A stretch of 64,000 nt of DNA, taken from NCBI RefSeq assembly GCF_016107395.1, contig NZ_JAAIKO010000010.1:1-64000 (forward strand), read 5' to 3'. Numbering within the stretch: the first letter of the stretch is position 1; every line of letters starts with the position of its first letter. This DNA comes from Streptomyces fildesensis (GTDB lineage Bacteria > Actinomycetota > Actinomycetes > Streptomycetales > Streptomycetaceae). Below the pieces are notes generated by a model, which was not told the DNA's origin, did no database searches, and saw only the letters and a program-made list of their open reading frames with translations. Shown here piece after piece: positions 58,975 to 64,000 of this stretch. Position numbers and translations under genes: made by a program.

Positions 58975-59901
58975 GTGACGCTTCCCGCCGAGTTCCACGA
59001 CATCGCCAAACGGATCAACAACTGGGGGCGGTGGGGCGAGGGCGACGAGATCGGCACGCTGAACCTGATCACCGACGAAGTGGTGCGCATCGCGGCCGGG
59101 ACCGTACGCAGTGGCCGGCGCGTCCCGCTGGCCCTGCCGCTGCAGCAGGACGGGGTGCAGACCGGCATGATCCCCGGCCGGGTCAACCCGCTGCGCACCA
59201 TGGTCGCGCTCAACCTGGAGATGTTCGGCCCGGGAACCATCGCCACCAGCGACGACGCCGTCACCATGGGCCTGCAGGCGGCCACCCACTGGGACGGCCT
59301 GACCCATGTCTCGCACTCCGGAAAGATCTACAACGGCCGTCCCGCCGACTCCGTCACCGCGCACGGCGGCGCCGCCTTCAGCGGCATCGAGAAGGTGACG
59401 ACCCTGGTCTCACGCGGCGTGCTGCTCGACGTGGCCGCGGCCCGGAAGCTGGACCGGCTGCCCGGCGACCACGCGGTCACCCCCGAGGACCTGGAGGCGG
59501 CCGAGGAGCTGGCGGGGACCACGGTGCGCGCCGGGGACATCGTGCTGGTCCGCACCGGTCAGATGCGCTCCTACCTGGGCGGCGACAAGCACGGCTACGC
59601 CTTCCCGTCCCCCGGGTTGTCCATCAGGACGCCCGAGTGGTTCCACGCGCGTGATGTGGCGGCGGTCGCCAACGACACGCTCACCTTCGAGATCTTCCCG
59701 CCGGAGATCGAGAACCTCTGGCTGCCGGTGCACGGACTCGATCTCGTGGAAATGGGGATGCTGCAGGGCCAGAACTGGAACCTGGAGGAGTTGTCAGAGG
59801 CCTGCACCGAGGCGGGGCGGTACGAGTTCTTCCTGGATGCCACGCCCGAGCCCTTCGTGGGCGGGGCAGGCAGTCCGGTCGCACCGGTCGCAGTGCTCTA
59901 G
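58975..59901 (+). CDS. Cyclase family protein (kynurenine-formamidase-like metal hydrolase)
   Basis: 308 residues from the GTG at 58975, with AGGAGG 5 nt upstream; a longer upstream extension is antisense to other genes. Family features: INNWGRWGEGDEIGTLNLIT at the N-terminus, ATHWDGLTHVSHSGKIYNG near 104-122 (variant of the HxGTHxD-type metal motif), and a DIVLVRTGQ strand near 193. Cyclase-family proteins are Mn/Zn hydrolases of formamides, lactones or similar; here it may open or close a ring product. A short frame (58931-58978, GTG to TGA) overlaps the start codon and could be a leader peptide. Under operator copy 15. Confidence 0.85.
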   Translation: MTLPAEFHDIAKRINNWGRWGEGDEIGTLNLITDEVVRIAAGTVRSGRRVPLALPLQQDGVQTGMIPGRVNPLRTMVALNLEMFGPGTIATSDDAVTMGLQAATHWDGLTHVSHSGKIYNGRPADSVTAHGGAAFSGIEKVTTLVSRGVLLDVAAARKLDRLPGDHAVTPEDLEAAEELAGTTVRAGDIVLVRTGQMRSYLGGDKHGYAFPSPGLSIRTPEWFHARDVAAVANDTLTFEIFPPEIENLWLPVHGLDLVEMGMLQGQNWNLEELSEACTEAGRYEFFLDATPEPFVGGAGSPVAPVAVL

Positions 59902-60507
59902 GCGCTTCAGGCTGATCCGCTGCTCGGCGAGGGTCCGGTCGGCGAGGGTCCGGTCGCCGATGGTCCGGTCGGTCAGGGTCCGGTCGGCGAGGGGGGTCCG
60001 GTCCGTGAGGGCCAGGGGCCGGTCGGCGGCCCGGTGTCCAGCGCTCTGGCGCTCACCGGGCCGCTGGTCCACGGCCTCCAGACAGGCGATCCGCTCGGCG
60101 CGGTCCACCTCGCACCAGATCCGCTTGCCGGCTCCTTCGGGCTGCCAGCCCCACCGGTCGGCCAGCCCGTCCACCAGCTCCAGGCCGCGGCCCCCGGTCT
60201 CGTCCCGGTGCGCGTGCCGCGGGGTGGGCGGGCGGGCGCTGGTGTCCGCCACCTCGACCCGGACCGTCGAGTCAGAGGTGCCCGAGGCATCCGAGGTGTC
60301 CGGGAAGAGCATCCGCAGCACCGCCGGACAGCCGGTGTGCACGACCGCGTTCGTCACGAGCTCGGAGATCAGCAGAATCAGCGTCTCGGCGAGCGGTTCG
60401 TCGGCCCCTATGCCGGAGCCCAGAAGCCGTGAGCGCGCCCATCGCCTGGCCCGGCCCACTTCCGCGGGATCCGCGCCGACCTCGAGCTGAACCTGAAGCA
60501 CCTGCAC
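59794..60507 (-). CDS. Anti-sigma-factor-like ATP-binding protein with tandem-repeat tail
   Basis: 237 residues. GHKL ATPase fold like RsbW/SpoIIAB anti-sigma kinases: ELVTNAVVHT (N box) near 49-58, a VEVADTSARPP-type G1 segment near 84-94, and GGRGLELVDGLADRWGW (G2) near 104-120. Such proteins in Streptomyces regulate sigma factors. From about 155 the tail is pentapeptide repeats (LTDRT/LADRT) from 15-bp DNA repeats at 59926-60003. The last 36 residues are antisense to the cyclase gene (108-bp convergent overlap), which suggests that repeat expansion displaced the original stop. Confidence 0.75.
   Translation of the reverse strand: MQVLQVQLEVGADPAEVGRARRWARSRLLGSGIGADEPLAETLILLISELVTNAVVHTGCPAVLRMLFPDTSDASGTSDSTVRVEVADTSARPPTPRHAHRDETGGRGLELVDGLADRWGWQPEGAGKRIWCEVDRAERIACLEAVDQRPGERQSAGHRAADRPLALTDRTPLADRTLTDRTIGDRTLADRTLAEQRISLKRLEHCDRCDRTACPAHEGLGRGIQEELVPPRLGAGL
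59926..60003. repeat. 15-bp tandem repeats in the 3' end of the anti-sigma-like gene
   Basis: Units GGCGAGGGTCCGGTC at 59926, 59941, 59956 (GCCGATGGTCCGGTC), 59971 (GGTCAGGGTCCGGTC) and an 18-bp variant from 59986. They code for the DRT repeats of the gene on the minus strand. Confidence 0.85.
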
Positions 60508-60881
60508 CGCTCACACCATCCGAACCGGCGGACACATCGCCTCGCGCCACAGCGGAGTCACCCTACGTGACGTCCATGTAGCACAGCATGATTGACCTAC
60601 AGTCACCCCAACAAGCGCTTCGGGCATATTCCAGCGCAAAGGAGTACGCGTACCGCATACTGTGCGAAGCACATTTGGGGGCGTGTGGGGAGGATTCGAA
60701 CATCCAGGCGTCCCAGGCGCGGCGCCCGCCCGGCTCCGCCGGGCGGCGACCACTCGGCGCCTCTGTACCTCTCGCACCCGATGGAGCGTACCCGAGCCGG
60801 ACGCCGACTCCGGTCCGTCACGAGTAACGCGTAGGACACAACCCGATATCAACGCAGCGTCACTGATCATTCACGCGGCCT
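60508..60881. other. 374-bp gap between the anti-sigma-like gene and the acyl-CoA dehydrogenase
   Basis: No convincing gene. Moderately AT-rich near 60580-60680. A perfect 8-bp stem CGCCCGGC (60727-60734) / GCCGGGCG (60738-60745) could end the acyl-CoA dehydrogenase operon or form a leader. GTTCGAAT on the minus strand near 60690 recalls a tRNA T loop, but no tRNA can be folded. Confidence 0.4.
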
Positions 60882-62003
60882 TCACTGGAGCAGTTCCCCG
60901 GCCAGCTCTTCCTCGTGGCGCTCCGTGTCCCCCCGCCCGGCGGCGAGCACCCAGGACCGCTTGATGTGGAGGTGTACGTCGGCCTCCCAGGTGAAGCCCA
61001 TCCCTCCGAAGACCTGCAGGCAGTCACGTGCGTTGCGGGAGGCCGCGTCGTCGGCGAGCAGCCGCGCCGCGGCCGTCTCGAAGCCGTCGCCGGACACCGC
61101 CGCCGCGTAGACGGCCGTGCGGGCCATCTCCAGCCGTACGAGCATGTCCGCACACAGGTGCTTCACCGCCTGGAACGCCCCGATCGGCCGCCCGAACTGC
61201 TCACGTTGCCGGGCGTGTTGCACGGCCATCGCGAGGGTCCTTCCGGCGCTGCCGACCTGCAGGGCCGCGGTCAGCAGCGCGGCTTCCCGCCGCAGCAGGA
61301 CCGGGTCGGCGCCCGCGAGGACCGGGTCGGCGCCTGCGGAAGCAGCTTCGACGCCCGCGCCACCGTCGAGTGCGCGGGCCGGGGGCAGAACGCTGCCGGG
61401 CAGGTGAAGGGGGGTGAGGGGGTCGACGGAACGGATCTCCGCCGCCGGATATCCGTCCGCGGCGAAAAGCCCGACGCCCGTCCCGCCGAGCTCCCCGGAC
61501 CCGAACTCCTGGGACCCGGGCTCTCCGGCCCCGAGCTCCTGGGACCCGGGCTCCCCCAGCACCAGGACGGCGTCCGCGGCGCCCAGGTGGCCGACCGGGG
61601 CGGGCGGCAGCGCCAGGGCCACCAGCAGCTCCCCCGCCGCCGCGCCCGCCGCCACCGGCCCGGTCAGATGGGTCGCCGCCAGATGCGTACCGACCAGCGG
61701 CCCCGGCAGCAGGACGCGGCCGGCCTCCTCGAAGACGAGCACGGCCTCGGGCAGCCCGAGGCCCACCCCGCCGTCCGCCTCCGGCAGCCTGAGGGCGAAG
61801 AACCCGGCCTCCCCCAGCTCACGCCACAGCACCCGGTCGACCACCGGCGGGCCTCCCACCACGGAGGCACCGCCTGAGCCGGTCTCCAGGGCGTCGCCCG
61901 CGTCGACCGCCGCGCGCAGCGCCTCGCGAGGGAACCGCCCGGCGAGCAGCTCCCGCACACCCGTCCGCAATGCCTCTTGATCTTCTGTCGGTTGGAAATC
62001 CAC
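60882..62003 (-). CDS. Acyl-CoA dehydrogenase family protein with repeat insertion (FadE pair, second subunit)
   Basis: 373 residues, ATG 62003. Acyl-CoA dehydrogenase fold: FALRLPEADGGVGLGLPEAVLVFEEAGR near 65-92, REQFGRPIGAFQAVKHLCADM near 268-288, QVFGGMGFTWEADVHLHIKR near 330-349. A central region (about 148-172) carries GEPGSQELGA-type decapeptide repeats from a 30-bp DNA repeat, and a second place (about 225-235) repeats AGADPVL from a 21-bp unit. These lie in the middle domain, where insertions are unusual. It follows a longer acyl-CoA dehydrogenase by 30 bp, as in the two-subunit FadE pairs of actinobacteria. Confidence 0.85.
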   Translation of the reverse strand: MDFQPTEDQEALRTGVRELLAGRFPREALRAAVDAGDALETGSGGASVVGGPPVVDRVLWRELGEAGFFALRLPEADGGVGLGLPEAVLVFEEAGRVLLPGPLVGTHLAATHLTGPVAAGAAAGELLVALALPPAPVGHLGAADAVLVLGEPGSQELGAGEPGSQEFGSGELGGTGVGLFAADGYPAAEIRSVDPLTPLHLPGSVLPPARALDGGAGVEAASAGADPVLAGADPVLLRREAALLTAALQVGSAGRTLAMAVQHARQREQFGRPIGAFQAVKHLCADMLVRLEMARTAVYAAAVSGDGFETAAARLLADDAASRNARDCLQVFGGMGFTWEADVHLHIKRSWVLAAGRGDTERHEEELAGELLQ

Positions 62004-62033
62004 GGTCGGCCCCCGCTCCTCGGCCCTCGGCCC

Positions 62034-63200
62034 TCAGCCCTTCGGGAGGCCGAGGATGCGCTCGGCCACGATGTTCTTCTGGATCTGCGATGTGCCGGCG
62101 GCGATCGTGTACGAGAGCGACGACAGCCGCTCCGCCGTCCACGGATGCCCGGTGTCCTGCGCGAGCGGCCCCAGAACCTCGGCGGCCGTGTCGTAGAGCT
62201 CCTGCCGGGCGTGCGAGTAGCGCAGCTTGAAGACCGACCCGCCGGTCCCGGGCACGCCCGTGCCGCCCGCCCGCAGCGAGCGCTCCGCCTCGCTGACGTT
62301 CCACTGGGTGAGCCGCCACAGGACGGAGAACTCGGCCGCGAGCCGGCCCAGCCCGCGCCGCAGCGCCGGATCGTCCCAGCTGCCGTTGGCCTTGGCGGCG
62401 CGCGCGACCTCGCCCAGGACGCGGCGGCAGGCGACGACCTCGCCGACGAAGGCGGTGCCGCGTTCGAAGGAGAGGGTGACCATGGTGACGCGCCAGCCGT
62501 CGTTCTCCTCCCCCACCCGGTTCTCGACCGGCACCCGCACCTCGTCGAGGAACATCTCGGCGAACTCCGTCGACCCCGCGAGGGTGCGCAGCGGCCGTAC
62601 CGTGACGCCCGGGGCGTCCATCGGCATCGCGAGCCAGGAGATGCCGCGGTGCTTGGGCGCCTGCGGATCGGTGCGGACCAGCAGTTCGCACCAGTCCGCG
62701 ACCTCCGCGTGCGAGGTCCAGATCTTCGAGCCGGTCACCACGTACGCGTCGCCGTCGCGCACCGCGCGGGTCCGCAGCGAGGCCAGGTCGGAGCCGGCGC
62801 CGGGTTCGCTGAACCCCTGGCACCACACCTCGTCGCCGCGCAGCACCGGCGGCAGCCAGCGCCGCCGCTGCTCGTCGGTGCCTTCGGCGGCGATGGTGGG
62901 CCCGGCGTGCAGCAGCCCGACGAAGTTGGCGCCCACATAGGGCGCGCCCGCCTTCTCCGTCTCCTCCAGGAAGATCAGGTGCTGCACCGGCGTCGCGCCC
63001 CGCCCGCCGGCGTCGACCGGCCAGTGCAGGCCCGCGTAGCCCGCGTCGTACAGCATCCGCTGCCAGCCGGCGTCGTACGCACGCCGCCCCGGCCAGTCGC
63101 GCGGGTCCGGCCGGGGCGGCAGCTTGGGCAGTACGTCGCCGAGCCAGGACCGCAGTCCGGCCCGGAACTCCTCCTGCTCCGCGGTGTACGTCAGATCCAC
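62034..63200 (-). CDS. Acyl-CoA dehydrogenase family protein (FadE pair, first subunit)
   Basis: 388 residues, ATG 63200. FAD site: VWCQGFSEPGAGSDLASLRTRAV near 122-144, SKIWTSHAEVADWCELLVRTDP near 153. The C-terminal YTIAAGTSQIQKNIVAERILG has Ala in place of the catalytic Glu of YEGT-type enzymes. With the next gene it would form an alpha2beta2 enzyme in which one subunit carries the active site, known for FadE pairs acting on bulky substrates. The upstream amidohydrolase gene ends 7 bp before its start; its promoter is beyond the window. Confidence 0.9.
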   Translation of the reverse strand: MDLTYTAEQEEFRAGLRSWLGDVLPKLPPRPDPRDWPGRRAYDAGWQRMLYDAGYAGLHWPVDAGGRGATPVQHLIFLEETEKAGAPYVGANFVGLLHAGPTIAAEGTDEQRRRWLPPVLRGDEVWCQGFSEPGAGSDLASLRTRAVRDGDAYVVTGSKIWTSHAEVADWCELLVRTDPQAPKHRGISWLAMPMDAPGVTVRPLRTLAGSTEFAEMFLDEVRVPVENRVGEENDGWRVTMVTLSFERGTAFVGEVVACRRVLGEVARAAKANGSWDDPALRRGLGRLAAEFSVLWRLTQWNVSEAERSLRAGGTGVPGTGGSVFKLRYSHARQELYDTAAEVLGPLAQDTGHPWTAERLSSLSYTIAAGTSQIQKNIVAERILGLPKG

Positions 63201-63207
63201 GCTCGCC

Positions 63208-64000
63208 TCACCTACCGGATCCGCCGGCCGCGGGCGCGGGCGCGGGGCTCTGCCGTGCGAAGGACGAGAGGTCGAGACCGCGGTCGAAGTCGAGATCGAG
63301 CATCCGGATCGCGTTGCCGCGCATGAGCTTGTAGACGGTCTCGTCGTCGAGCCCCTTCATATGGTCCTCGGCGACCGCCTTGGTGTGCGGGAAGGTCGAG
63401 TCCACATGCGGGTAGTCCGTCTCGAAGGTCGCGTTGTCGCGGCCGACGACGTCCAGCGACGCGACCCCGTGCTTGTCGCGGAAGAAGCAGCAGAAGATCT
63501 GCCGGTAGTAGTACGTCGACGGCGGCTCGGGGATGATGTCGCGCACCCCGCCCCAGGCCCGGTGCTCCTCCCAGACGGTGTCGGCGCGCTCCAGGGCGTA
63601 CGGGATCCAGCCCATCTGGCCCTCGCTGTAGGCGAGTTTGAGCGTCGGGAACTTGACGAGGACCCCGCTGAAGAGGAAGTCCATCATCGAGGCCATCGCG
63701 TTGTTGAAGCTGAGCGCGGCCTGGACGGCGGGCGGCGCGTCCGGGGAGGCGGCGGGCATCTGCGAGGACGAGCCGATGTGCATGTTCACGACCGTGCCGG
63801 TCTCCTGGCACACCGCGAAGAAGGGGTCCCAGTAGCCGGAGTGGATGCTCGGCAGGCCCAGGTGCGTCGGGATCTCGCTGAACGTGACGGCCTTGACGCC
63901 GCGGGCGGCGTTGCGGCGGATCTCGGCCACGGCCAGGTCGATGTCCCAGAGCGGGATGATGCACAGCGGGATGAGCCGGCCGCCGCTGTCACCGCACCAC
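63208..64000 (-). CDS. Amidohydrolase-2 family protein, 5' end outside the window
   Basis: The last 264 codons are present; the start lies beyond 64000. It is closely similar to 23308-24525: NAARGVKAVTFSEIPTHLGLPSIH, MHIGSSSQMP, YSEGQMGWIPYALERADTVWEEHRAWGG, ETDYPHVDSTFP and the final RGNAIRMLDLD match. Metal-dependent TIM-barrel hydrolase or decarboxylase. It heads the visible part of the operon with the two FadE-type genes, so it probably works on a product of that pair. No operator is visible because the promoter is off the edge. Confidence 0.87.
   Translation of the reverse strand, partial: WCGDSGGRLIPLCIIPLWDIDLAVAEIRRNAARGVKAVTFSEIPTHLGLPSIHSGYWDPFFAVCQETGTVVNMHIGSSSQMPAASPDAPPAVQAALSFNNAMASMMDFLFSGVLVKFPTLKLAYSEGQMGWIPYALERADTVWEEHRAWGGVRDIIPEPPSTYYYRQIFCCFFRDKHGVASLDVVGRDNATFETDYPHVDSTFPHTKAVAEDHMKGLDDETVYKLMRGNAIRMLDLDFDRGLDLSSFARQSPAPAPAAGGSGR

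Noticed and set aside
60675-60710. tRNA-like T-arm (GTTCGAATCC on the minus strand)
   Set aside because: No matching 5' acceptor, D-arm or anticodon arm could be found within 90 nt upstream on that strand.
1-64000. CRISPR array, prophage, insertion sequence or integrase
   Set aside because: No regularly spaced direct repeats with unique spacers, no transposase, integrase or phage structural motifs were seen on either strand.

Overview
The window is chromosomal DNA from a Streptomyces-like actinomycete. Evidence: very high GC with G/C third positions, GTG and TTG starts, an XRE/DUF397 pair, a CofG-CofH fusion for coenzyme F420, and above all the afsR, afsS and afsK regulators of Streptomyces secondary metabolism. 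I count about 50 genes, at least two of them decayed.

Layout. 1-4.2 kb: XRE regulator with DUF397 partner, then a convergent NB-ARC/TPR NTPase coupled to a small helical protein. 4.3-9.6 kb: EthD-like protein, aminotransferase, SDR and a sodium/solute symporter. 9.6-16.2 kb: ADP-ribosylglycohydrolase, the F420 gene fbiC, an LLM oxidoreductase and a secreted PHP hydrolase. 16.6-24.5 kb: amidohydrolases, LLM oxidoreductases, an SDR and an FG-GAP lipoprotein. 24.6-29 kb: an adenylation-domain fragment, then afsR and afsS. 29.4-33.6 kb: a FadD3-like CoA ligase divergent from a thiolase-like/DUF35/enoyl-CoA hydratase operon. 33.6-39.6 kb: a Ser-rich secreted protein, an AlkZ-like remnant, a membrane protein, afsK and a TetR regulator. 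39.7-51.5 kb: acyl-CoA dehydrogenase, F420 (Ddn-like) reductase, second thiolase-like protein, protease, F420-reductase pseudogene, DUF35/DoxX pair, FAD monooxygenase, NDP-forming acyl-CoA ligase, enoyl-CoA hydratase and HsaB-like flavin reductase. 51.5-64 kb: MFS transporter, GlxA-type regulator, an SDR/acyl-CoA dehydrogenase/ALDH/ADH operon divergent from a cyclase, an anti-sigma-like ATPase, and an acyl-CoA dehydrogenase pair followed by a second amidohydrolase cut by the window edge.

How the genes work together. Fifteen copies of one palindrome, CTGAC-N5-GTCAG, lie in front of nearly all the CoA-dependent and F420-related catabolic genes, some ending 2-4 bases before a start codon. This defines a dispersed regulon, probably under a TetR repressor; the TetR gene at 38.9 kb is the natural candidate. 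The enzyme set (FadD3-like ligase, several acyl-CoA dehydrogenases, enoyl-CoA hydratases, thiolase-like proteins with DUF35 partners, LLM and Ddn-like F420 enzymes, HsaB-like reductase) resembles the logic of actinobacterial steroid or isoprenoid-acid catabolism. The diagnostic steroid-ring enzymes (HsaA/C/D, IpdAB) are absent, so the substrate is unknown. The catabolic blocks are threaded between the core genes fbiC, afsR-afsS and afsK.

The window is also rich in repeats: a dispersed palindromic element in three copies, a poly-G-loop mini-hairpin array beside afsS, several tandem repeats at gene 3' ends (two including the stop codon), and strong hairpins between convergent genes. No rRNA, convincing tRNA, CRISPR array, insertion sequence or prophage was seen.
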